From Flavicella sp963932955 (GTDB lineage: Bacteria > Bacteroidota > Bacteroidia > Flavobacteriales > Flavobacteriaceae): 64,000 nucleotides of DNA. How positions within the stretch are numbered: position 1 is the stretch's first letter; each line of letters begins with the position of its first letter. The stretch is taken from contig CAWVRK010000001.1 in NCBI GenBank assembly GCA_963932955.1, forward strand, positions 62,001 to 126,000. The letters are read 5' to 3'. Shown in pieces: positions 42,358 to 49,596 of the stretch. A program made the position numbers and the translations under genes. The notes beneath the pieces were generated by a model that worked only from the letters and a program-made list of their open reading frames with translations, was not told the DNA's origin and made no database searches.

Positions 42358-43650
42358 ATGCGAAGAACAGCCACTCATTTCAACATTCAAAACAGCTCAT
42401 TTGTCAAAGAACAAATCTTAAATTGGGCGCAGAAATTTGAAACCATCGTATGGTTGGACTCAAACAACCACACCGGAAAATACACAGAGTACGAAGGCGT
42501 TTTGGCTGTCGGTGTTCAAAACGAGCTCTTAAGCTCCTCTAAAAATGCTTTTGAGCAATTGAAAACTTTTCAGTCCAAATACAAAGACTACCTTTTTGGG
42601 TTTTTAGGCTACGATTTGAAAAACGACGTCGAACAACTGACTTCGGAAAACCACGATCAGCTGGATTTTCCGGATTTGTATTTTTTCCAACCTCAAAAAC
42701 TCATCTTTGTTTCAAAAGGACAGCTTGTTTTCAAATACCTATTGGCATTTGAAGACGAGATTTCGGAGGATTTTTACGAAATCAAACAAACTAAAGAACC
42801 CAAAGTCACACCCGCACAACAAAAGATCGAGATTCAATCTCGGATTCCTAAAAAATCTTACCTCCAAAAAGCAGCGCGTTTTTTAGATCACATCCATAGA
42901 GGCGACCTCTATGAGGCAAATTTTTGCCAAGAGTTTTACACAGAAAAAACAACGATTGACCCCTTGCTCGTATACCGCAATTTGAACCGAATTTCAAAAG
43001 CGCCTTTTGCCGCTTTTTTAAAGTGCCAAAACAAACATGCCCTTTGCGCATCGCCAGAGCGCTATCTAAAAAAAATAAAAGACACTCTTATCTCACAACC
43101 CATCAAAGGGACTGCAAAAAGAGCTGCCTCGAAAGAAGAAGATGCGCTTATCAAACAGCAACTTCAAAACGACACCAAAGAAAAGGCGGAAAACATTATG
43201 ATCGTAGACCTCGTTCGAAACGACCTTTCACGAATCGCTCATAAAGGGAGTGTACATGTAGAAGAACTTTGCGAAGTCTATAGCTTTCAACAGGTACATC
43301 AAATGATCTCCACCATTCGCTCTAAAGTGCCTCCAAAAACCCATCCCGTAACGCTTCTTCAAAACACCTATCCCATGGGAAGCATGACAGGAGCCCCAAA
43401 GGTAGCCGCAATGACACTTATCGAAAAAGAAGAAGAAACCAAAAGAGGTTTGTATTCCGGATCCATCGGTTATTTTAGCCCCGAAGGAGACTTTGACTTC
43501 AACGTAGTGATTCGCAGCATTTTGTACAACCGAGAAAACCGATACACCTCTTTCTCCGTTGGGAGTGCCATCACCGCACAATCCATTCCAGAAAAAGAAT
43601 GGGAAGAATGCCTCTTAAAAGCAAAGGCCATGCGAGAAGTTTTGCGCTGA
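42358..43650 (+). CDS. pabB: Aminodeoxychorismate synthase component I
   Basis: A 430-aa chorismate-binding enzyme. It converts chorismate with ammonia to 4-amino-4-deoxychorismate for p-aminobenzoate and folate. Motifs: GDLYEANFCQEF (about 180-191), LCASPERYLKKI, SQPIKGTAKRAAS with Lys250, the PIKGT nucleophile that separates PabB from anthranilate synthase (PIAGT), ENIMIVDLVRNDLSRIA, YPMGSMTGAPKVAAMTLIE and YSGSIGYFSPEGDFDFNVVI. It starts at ATG 42358, supported by the promoter element overlapping the TTG 17 codons upstream. The glutamine amidotransferase pabA is not adjacent. Confidence 0.92.
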   Translation: MRRTATHFNIQNSSFVKEQILNWAQKFETIVWLDSNNHTGKYTEYEGVLAVGVQNELLSSSKNAFEQLKTFQSKYKDYLFGFLGYDLKNDVEQLTSENHDQLDFPDLYFFQPQKLIFVSKGQLVFKYLLAFEDEISEDFYEIKQTKEPKVTPAQQKIEIQSRIPKKSYLQKAARFLDHIHRGDLYEANFCQEFYTEKTTIDPLLVYRNLNRISKAPFAAFLKCQNKHALCASPERYLKKIKDTLISQPIKGTAKRAASKEEDALIKQQLQNDTKEKAENIMIVDLVRNDLSRIAHKGSVHVEELCEVYSFQQVHQMISTIRSKVPPKTHPVTLLQNTYPMGSMTGAPKVAAMTLIEKEEETKRGLYSGSIGYFSPEGDFDFNVVIRSILYNRENRYTSFSVGSAITAQSIPEKEWEECLLKAKAMREVLR

Positions 43651-43716
43651 AAAAGAATTTTACATTGCTTTGGACATTCGCTAAAAAAGAATCGGCGTTC
43701 CTATGTCGTAAATTCT

Positions 43717-43724
43717 TATATTTG
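43717..43724 (+). promoter_or_regulatory. Candidate -7 element (TATATTTG) for tilS
   Basis: A perfect TAnnTTTG match, 52 nt before the tilS GTG; no clear -33 box. Confidence 0.4.
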
Positions 43725-43776
43725 AATAGCAAAAACCGACAATCTTTGCTTACAAAAATCAAACAAACCAATACCT

Positions 43777-45087
43777 GTGCTCGAAAATTTCGACAAACAC
43801 CTTAAAGAAAACTTCCCCCTCTTACAAACACGTTCGCTCCTACTTGCCATTTCTGGAGGACTGGACAGTGTTGTGATGCTGCATTTGATGCGCAAGTACG
43901 CTAAAAATTGCACCATCGCCCATTGCAATTTTCAACTGAGAGAAACTGAAAGTGATCTCGATGCTCTTTTTGTAAAAAACCTAGGAGCTTCCATGAAAAT
44001 CCCTGTGGTTTCTGTCAATTTTGAGACCGAAGCCTATGCCGATGAATACAAAGTTTCCATTCAGATGGCCGCTAGAAAATTGCGGTACGATTGGTTTCAA
44101 AAGGTAAAGAAAGAACGCAACATTGACTTCATCTTGACAGGACACCACAAAGAAGATGCTCTCGAAACCTTTTTAATCAACCTTTCTAGAGGAACGGGAC
44201 TAGATGGCCTTCTGGGTATTCCTGAAGTCAACGAATCAACGGTTCGGCCATTGCTGAAATTCACACGGGATGAGATTTTTGACTTCGCTAAAAAAAACAA
44301 CATCGGATGGAGAGAAGACCGAAGCAACAAATCCATCAAATACATTCGCAACAAAGTTCGACACAAAATCGTTCCGGTATTGAAAGAACTCAATCCCAGC
44401 TTACTAAAATCCTTTGGCAACACCCTCGAAAACCTGCAGCAAAGTCAACTTTTGATTCAAGACCGCATTGAAAACATCGAAAAACAAGTCGTCACAAAAG
44501 TAGCTTCAGGAATGCTGGAAATAGACGTCAAAAAAATTCAAGCGCTCAAAAATCCCAAAGCACACCTCTATGAGTTGCTGAAATCCTATGGATTCAATTC
44601 CAGCAAAGACCTTGCTCAACTACTTGAAGCACAAGCGGGAAAACAACTTTTTTCAAAGACACACCGGCTATTAAAAAACCGAGGGGAACTCCTCTTGATC
44701 CCAATCGAAGAACTTCAAGAAAGCGGTATCTTCTTTCCTCAAAACAGCTCCAAAATCAAATCTCCTATCAACTTGTCCCTTGAAGAAACTTCCAAGACAG
44801 GAGCCTTCCATGAGAACACCGCATACCTAGATAAAAATTTGTTAAAAGGAGATTTGTGCGTCCGAAAATGGAAAAAAGGAGATTACTTTTACCCCATTGG
44901 CATGACTGGCAGGAAAAAAGTGAGCAAATATTTTAAGGATGAAAAATTCTCGCTGTTTGAAAAAGAAAAAACCTGGTTGCTCTGCAACGACGATGCAATT
45001 GTTTGGATTATTGGAAAGCGATTGGACGAACGTTTCAAAGTAAGCGAGAAAACAACCCATATTTTAAAAATCTCACTAAAAAATTAA
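43777..45087 (+). CDS. tilS: tRNA(Ile)-lysidine synthase
   Basis: TilS (436 aa) converts C34 of the CAU-anticodon tRNA-Ile to lysidine, so that it reads AUA. The ATP pyrophosphatase P-loop is LLLAISGGLDSVVMLHLM (SGGLDS, residues 26-31). It is followed by IAHCNFQLRETESD, SIQMAARKLRYDWFQ, ILTGHHKEDALETFLINLSR (HHxxDxxET), and SNKSIKYIRNKVRHKIVPVL. A C-terminal TilS domain is present, with KWKKGDYFYPIGMTGRKKVS. The start is GTG at 43777. The stop is followed by a 20-codon frame that I do not call. Confidence 0.96.
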   Translation: MLENFDKHLKENFPLLQTRSLLLAISGGLDSVVMLHLMRKYAKNCTIAHCNFQLRETESDLDALFVKNLGASMKIPVVSVNFETEAYADEYKVSIQMAARKLRYDWFQKVKKERNIDFILTGHHKEDALETFLINLSRGTGLDGLLGIPEVNESTVRPLLKFTRDEIFDFAKKNNIGWREDRSNKSIKYIRNKVRHKIVPVLKELNPSLLKSFGNTLENLQQSQLLIQDRIENIEKQVVTKVASGMLEIDVKKIQALKNPKAHLYELLKSYGFNSSKDLAQLLEAQAGKQLFSKTHRLLKNRGELLLIPIEELQESGIFFPQNSSKIKSPINLSLEETSKTGAFHENTAYLDKNLLKGDLCVRKWKKGDYFYPIGMTGRKKVSKYFKDEKFSLFEKEKTWLLCNDDAIVWIIGKRLDERFKVSEKTTHILKISLKN

Positions 45088-45164
45088 ATGCAAAAGCACA
45101 TCGTTAGCGAAGCCTTGCAAAGAGACATCGTCGTTTTCGAAAACTTTTAGAACCCCAAAAAAGA

Positions 45165-47126
45165 ATGAAGAAATTACTTGCGACCCTCACGTTTTTAACA
45201 GGAATTGTTCTTCAACTTTCTGGTCAGGAAAGTACGCTTTCATGGGAGACCCACATTGAACAAGAGAACGCTTCCGAATACGTATTGGTTCTGAAAGCCT
45301 CCCTAAAAGAAGGTTGGCATCTGTACTCGCAACACCTGCCTGAAGGAGGCCCCTTGGCCACTGAAATCTCTTTCGAAAACCCCCAAAACAATTTCCAATT
45401 AATTGGAGAGACTCTGCAAGGGAAAACCCGGCAGTCCTATGAAGAAATCTTTGACATGGAAACTGCCTATTTTGAAAAAGAAGCCGTTTTTAGACAACGC
45501 ATTTCTTTGACTTCCAACATAAAAACACCGATCAAAGCGATCGCTACTTATCAAACATGCAATGATGTAGCCTGTACTTTTGAGCCTGGTGAAGAACTGA
45601 TGTTTTTCTTTGAAAACACTCCTGTTACCGACCAACAGAAAACAGTTGGTGCCGGCAGCAAAGCACAGACGGAAGCGCTGAATTTAAAACTGAAAAATAG
45701 CGAAGAGTTTTTGGATTCCAATTCAAAGACTAAAAAAGAAGACAAAGACTTGACAACCCTCTTTTTATTAGGTTTTTTTGGAGGACTCATCGCCTTGTTG
45801 ACTCCCTGTGTCTTTCCGATGATCCCCTTGACCGTCTCCTTCTTTACAAAACAAACGAAAAACCGAAAAAAAGGAATTTCCAACGCCCTCTTGTACGGGC
45901 TATTTATCACAGTCATTTATTTGTTATTGAGTCTGCCCTTCCACTTTTTAGATTCTTTGGATCCCGAAATTTTAAATAGCATCTCGACGAATGTCTGGCT
46001 CAATGTCTTCTTCTTTGTGATTTTTCTCTTTTTTGCAATTTCCTTCTTTGGGTATTTCGACCTCACCTTGCCACATTCATGGTCCAATAAGATGGACAAT
46101 GCGTCGAATATAGGCGGTATTGTTGGCACCTTTTTTATGGCTTTGACTTTGGCGATTGTTTCTTTTTCCTGTACCGGCCCTATCCTTGGCTCTCTTTTGG
46201 TAGGGGCCTTGTCTTCTGATGGAGGGGCGCTGCAACTCACCTTTGGCATGGTGGGTTTTGGGACTGCCTTGGCCTTGCCGTTTACCTTGTTTGCGTTGTT
46301 CCCCAACTGGCTCAATACCTTGCCCAAATCCGGTGGATGGCTGAATACCGTAAAAGTTGTGCTCGGTTTTTTGGAAATTGCTTTGGCCCTAAAATTTCTA
46401 TCCAATGCAGACATGGTGGCCCATTGGGGGTTCTTAAAAAGAGAAGTCTTTGTCGGGCTTTGGATCTTAATCTTTATTGGATTGGCCTTATATCTGATTG
46501 GAAAAATCAAGTTTCCACACGATGCCCCTATTCAAAAACTCAGTGGCGTCAGAATTGCCTCTGGTACGGCTTCTTTTCTCTTTGCTGCTTATTTAATTTC
46601 GGGACTGCTATTCAACACTTCACTCAACGCGCTCAGCGGTTTTGCCCCACCCAAATTTTACAGCCTTCAAAAAACAAAGACAGCATGTCCTTTGGAGTTG
46701 AATTGCTTCAAAGATTTTGAGGAAGGACGGGCCTATGCAAAATCCGTACAAAAACCAATTCTCTTGGATTTTACAGGATGGGCTTGTGTAAATTGCCGAA
46801 AGATGGAAGAGAATGTTTGGAGTGCTCCTGAGGTATACAAAGAGCTCGAAAAATTTGTTTTGATTTCCTTGTATGTTGACGACCGTAAAGAGTTACCCAA
46901 AGAACTGCAATTTGACTACCAAAAGGCGAATGGAAAAATCAAAAAAATTCGTACCGTCGGTTCCAAATGGGCTACGCTACAAGCCATCAACTTTGCCACG
47001 GCATCGCAACCCTTTTATGTTCAACTCTCTCCTGATATGGAATTGTTAAATCATCCTGAAAAATACACCGACAAAAGGAGCTATTTGAAATGGTTGCAAG
47101 AAGGTTTGGAACGTTTTGAGAAATAA
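45165..47126 (+). CDS. dsbD: Thiol:disulfide interchange protein DsbD
   Basis: A 653-aa three-part inner-membrane reductant carrier. It moves electrons from cytoplasmic thioredoxin to periplasmic thiols. A signal peptide (MKKLLATLTFLTGIVLQLSG) precedes the N-terminal DsbD-alpha domain with the Cys pair in TCNDVACTF (C131 and C136 region). The eight-helix CcdA-like core has LTPCVFPMIPLTVSFF (first Cys near residue 216) and SFSCTGPILGSLLVG (second Cys near 334). The C-terminal thioredoxin-like domain has GWACVNCRKMEENVW (CxxC near 541-544). All six redox cysteines are present, so it should be functional. A 12-bp palindrome GTTTTCGAAAAC lies 20 nt upstream of the start. Confidence 0.95.
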   Translation: MKKLLATLTFLTGIVLQLSGQESTLSWETHIEQENASEYVLVLKASLKEGWHLYSQHLPEGGPLATEISFENPQNNFQLIGETLQGKTRQSYEEIFDMETAYFEKEAVFRQRISLTSNIKTPIKAIATYQTCNDVACTFEPGEELMFFFENTPVTDQQKTVGAGSKAQTEALNLKLKNSEEFLDSNSKTKKEDKDLTTLFLLGFFGGLIALLTPCVFPMIPLTVSFFTKQTKNRKKGISNALLYGLFITVIYLLLSLPFHFLDSLDPEILNSISTNVWLNVFFFVIFLFFAISFFGYFDLTLPHSWSNKMDNASNIGGIVGTFFMALTLAIVSFSCTGPILGSLLVGALSSDGGALQLTFGMVGFGTALALPFTLFALFPNWLNTLPKSGGWLNTVKVVLGFLEIALALKFLSNADMVAHWGFLKREVFVGLWILIFIGLALYLIGKIKFPHDAPIQKLSGVRIASGTASFLFAAYLISGLLFNTSLNALSGFAPPKFYSLQKTKTACPLELNCFKDFEEGRAYAKSVQKPILLDFTGWACVNCRKMEENVWSAPEVYKELEKFVLISLYVDDRKELPKELQFDYQKANGKIKKIRTVGSKWATLQAINFATASQPFYVQLSPDMELLNHPEKYTDKRSYLKWLQEGLERFEK

Positions 47127-47134
47127 GCAACTAC

Positions 47135-47716
47135 TCAAAGCTTTTGCACTCGATTGGCTTGCAATACATAGGTCTCTTGACTTTCGGGACAGGTGGCTTC
47201 GCCTGAGTTTCCAAAATCCAAACGGTGGCCGTATTCACTGACCCAACCGATCTGACGGGAAGGGTTGCCAACGACCAATGCATAAGGCAGGACTTCTTTG
47301 GTTACGACAGCACCCGCACCAACCATTGCATAAGCTCCAATGGTGTTGCCACAAATCACCGTGGCATTGGCGCAAATACTCGCACCTTTGCAAACTTTTG
47401 TACTCCTGTATTGCGTTTTCCGAACAATGGCGCTCCTCGGATTATTAATATTGGTAAACACCATAGAAGGGCCTAAAAACACATCGTCTTCGCAGCTAAC
47501 ACCGGTATAAATAGACACGTTGTTTTGGACTTTGACATTGTTTCCTAAAACCACTTCGGGAGACACTACCACATTTTGTCCAATGTTACAGCCCACTCCA
47601 ATAACAGCATTGCTCATGATGTGGCTAAAATGCCAAATTTTAGTCTGTGATCCAATAGAACAACCTGCATCGAGGACCGCTGTTTCATGTGCAAAATAGG
47701 TGTCTTCCAATTTCAT
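47135..47716 (-). CDS. Left-handed beta-helix acyltransferase (WbpD/WlbB-like N-acetyltransferase)
   Basis: A 193-aa hexapeptide-repeat acyltransferase. Repeats run through SIGSQTKIWHFSHIMSNAVI, NIGQNVVVSPEVVLGNNVKV and CANATVICGNTIGAYAMVGAGAVVTKEVLP. The motif GPSMVFTNINNPRSAIVRK resembles UDP-2-acetamido-3-amino-glucuronate N-acetyltransferases of surface-polysaccharide pathways. The start is set at ATG 47716 (MKLEDTYFAHETAVLD); a longer frame from 47827 would add 37 unrelated residues and run close to a terminator. No sugar-nucleotide genes are adjacent, so its pathway is open. It converges with dsbD, with an 8-nt gap. Confidence 0.88.
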   Translation of the reverse strand: MKLEDTYFAHETAVLDAGCSIGSQTKIWHFSHIMSNAVIGVGCNIGQNVVVSPEVVLGNNVKVQNNVSIYTGVSCEDDVFLGPSMVFTNINNPRSAIVRKTQYRSTKVCKGASICANATVICGNTIGAYAMVGAGAVVTKEVLPYALVVGNPSRQIGWVSEYGHRLDFGNSGEATCPESQETYVLQANRVQKL

Positions 47717-47828
47717 TTTCTCAAAATACGTATTGTTGAATAGCGAAAATACGACATAATCCTTAAAAATTCCAAAATTCCTAGTCTTCTCCGATTGAGT
47801 AAGGAACAAAGTACTTGGAATAAGCACA

Positions 47829-47861
47829 AAAAAAAAGGATGCCTAGTAGGCATCCTTTTTT
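47829..47861 (-). terminator. Rho-independent terminator of TonB paralogue B
   Basis: AAAAAAGGATGCC (47831-47843), loop TAGTA, mirror 47849-47861. It is flanked by further A residues that read as a T run on the minus strand. It starts 21 nt after the TonB stop and separates it from the acetyltransferase. Confidence 0.9.
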
Positions 47862-47881
47862 GTATCAATTATAAGCGATTG

Positions 47882-48607
47882 TTACTCAACCATAAATGCA
47901 ATGGGCAACGAATAACGAACCCCTACAGGTCTTCCTCGTTGTTTTCCTGGAATCATTCTTGGCAGTGTTTTAACAGCTCTTTCAGCTTCTTTCTGCAATC
48001 TTGGATGGGGTGCTCTTGCACGTACTTCTGTAATAGCGCCCGTCTTGTCAATTTTAAACATCACATAAATTCGCTTTTTTCCGGAGGACAAGCCCAAGTC
48101 GGCTGCCAAACTCGAGTCAAATTTACGAATGATGTGCCTGCTGATTTTTTTAGAAAAACAAGCTTTCTTTTCTGCTTTGTTTCCTCTTTCACATCCTGGA
48201 AATACGGGGACATCTTCAATGATTGCAAAAGGAACGTCTTCAATCATATCTTCTCCTTCGTCCTCTTCAATAATTTCTTCTACCTCAACAGCTTCTTCTT
48301 CACTCGTTTCTGTAGACTCGATGACGGTTTCTTCCACTTCCTTTTCATCTTCAACAATCTCGATGATTTCTGGAGCTGGTGGCGGTGGTGGCGGTGGAGG
48401 TTTTACAGGCTCCAAACGCTGAGTGACGACCATCTCTTCATCCTCTTCACCAGACAAGGAAGCAAGGCCCAAATCGTCTACGACTCTGTCGTATGTTTTG
48501 TGCTCTATCCCTACGTATACAAAAAAAAGTGCCAATACCAAGCCCAGTTGTATAAACAACTTGGTGTAGTTTTCTAAATTGGACTTTGGATGTTTTTTTA
48601 TTTCCAT
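47882..48607 (-). CDS. Energy transducer TonB (VFPGC type), paralogue B
   Basis: A 241-aa TonB family protein closely similar to the one at 26.0-26.8 kb. Basic start MEIKKHPKSNLENYTKLF; transmembrane helix at about 17-36; the Pro run KPPPPPPPPAPE near residue 72; then a very acidic linker (EDEKEVEETVIESTETSEEE, about 85-130). The C-terminal TonB domain carries IEDVPVFPGCERG with the partner Cys in KKACFSKKI, then ARAPHPRLQKEAERAVKTLP and MIPGKQRGRPVGVRYSLPI. It lies downstream of vanZ/gcvH/sprA, with a 192-nt gap and its own terminator. It is a candidate energiser of TonB-dependent receptors; which receptors it serves is unknown. Confidence 0.92.
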   Translation of the reverse strand: MEIKKHPKSNLENYTKLFIQLGLVLALFFVYVGIEHKTYDRVVDDLGLASLSGEEDEEMVVTQRLEPVKPPPPPPPPAPEIIEIVEDEKEVEETVIESTETSEEEAVEVEEIIEEDEGEDMIEDVPFAIIEDVPVFPGCERGNKAEKKACFSKKISRHIIRKFDSSLAADLGLSSGKKRIYVMFKIDKTGAITEVRARAPHPRLQKEAERAVKTLPRMIPGKQRGRPVGVRYSLPIAFMVE

Positions 48608-48799
48608 TTTTGAAAAATTAATCAGTTTGCTAATTTACTAATTTTAGGATGACTTACACAAGTCTGATCTTATAAAAAAAGGGGTTTTTGGAATTCATTA
48701 GACTCCCTATTTAAAACCAACCTCTTTTAGGGATTTCCGACAGGCTTTTTGGTCCGCACTCCTTTCTGAAAAAATAACAAGACCCTTAGGTGCTTTTTT

Positions 48800-49198
48800 T
48801 TAAAACCATTTTCTAAAAAAAGGTTTCAATTTGTCAAAAAATAAAAATGCAAAAACAATCCCCATTGAATTGGCGAGTAAATCGAACACCTCTCCAATTC
48901 GGTACTCCGTGAGAAAAGCTTGTAAGATTTCTAGCAACAAACCAAATAAAAAGACAAACAACACAACCCAATTTCTCAACTTGGAAGGACTGCTTTTATT
49001 TTCGACTGCCAACAACCAACTATACGTCAACACAAAATAAGCCGCTATGTGTTCCAACTTATCCATCCCAGAAAAAGACAGGAATGACACTTTGGGGATC
49101 CGAAGATTTACCAAACTCAAATAAGCGATCAGAGCGGTAACAGCCAGTGCACTGATGAAGTATTTAATTTTCGATGAGTGCTTTGTATCCATCTGCAT
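48800..49198 (-). CDS. VanZ family membrane protein
   Basis: A 132-aa protein with four predicted helices: YFISALAVTALIAYLSLVNL, LEHIAAYFVLTYSWLLAVE, NWVVLFVFLFGLLLEILQAF and LLANSMGIVFAFLFFDKL. The pattern MDKLEHIAAYF plus LEILQAFLTEYRIGEVFDLLANSMG is the VanZ-like signature, with conserved His, Glu, Gln and Asp-x-x-AN. Function is unknown outside glycopeptide resistance, and nothing here suggests resistance. The start overlaps the gcvH 3' end by 35 nt (or 29 nt with the second ATG at 49192), so translation is probably coupled to gcvH. Confidence 0.88.
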   Translation of the reverse strand: MQMDTKHSSKIKYFISALAVTALIAYLSLVNLRIPKVSFLSFSGMDKLEHIAAYFVLTYSWLLAVENKSSPSKLRNWVVLFVFLFGLLLEILQAFLTEYRIGEVFDLLANSMGIVFAFLFFDKLKPFFRKWF

Positions 49199-49544
49199 CT
49201 AATAGGGTTTCAAATTGAGACAAGTCTTCCGGTTTTACTTTGATCATCCAGCCTTCACCATAGGGGTCTGTATTGACCATTTCAGGAGCATCTTCCAAGG
49301 CTTCGTTGAATTCCACAACTTCTCCGGCGATGGGCATAAACAGGTCCGAAACGGTCTTTACTGCTTCTACAGAACCGAAAACCGCATCCGCCGCCACAGT
49401 ATCGTCCAAAGTATCTACGTCTACATAAACAATATCTCCCAGCTCACTTTGGGCAAAATCTGTGATTCCGATTATGAGAAGGGCTCCTTCCACGCGGACC
49501 CATTCGTGGTCTTTTGTGTATTTTAAATCTGCTGGTATCTTCAT
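49164..49544 (-). CDS. gcvH: Glycine cleavage system H protein
   Basis: GcvH (126 aa) is the lipoylated shuttle protein of the glycine cleavage complex. It carries the aminomethyl group between the P, T and L proteins. The sequence MKIPADLKYTKDHEWVRVEG is typical. The lipoylation site is K63 in FGSVEAVKTVSDLFMPIAGE, and the C-terminal half has NTDPYGEGWMIKVKPED. The lengths match. gcvP and gcvT are not nearby. The position between sprA and vanZ looks like the common flavobacterial arrangement (recalled synteny). A 52-nt gap separates it from sprA. Confidence 0.97.
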   Translation of the reverse strand: MKIPADLKYTKDHEWVRVEGALLIIGITDFAQSELGDIVYVDVDTLDDTVAADAVFGSVEAVKTVSDLFMPIAGEVVEFNEALEDAPEMVNTDPYGEGWMIKVKPEDLSQFETLLDADGYKALIEN

Positions 49545-49596
49545 TTTTATATGTTTGATAGTTGTTTAATTGCTATTCGCTTGATGGATTTGTCGA

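Noticed and set aside
45088..45150. A 20-codon frame (MQKHIVSEALQRDIVVFENF) directly after the tilS stop (TAAATG)
   Set aside because: Too short to support as a gene; no homology recognised. It may be spurious or part of the dsbD leader.
48380..48420. Eight-proline repeat as a possible repeat element
   Set aside because: It is the in-frame proline-rich segment of a TonB protein and explained by its periplasm-spanning role.
47795..48577. A 260-codon Phe-rich frame antisense to TonB paralogue B
   Set aside because: The Phe and Ser runs are the complement of the acidic and Lys-rich TonB linker. The frame also runs through the TonB terminator.
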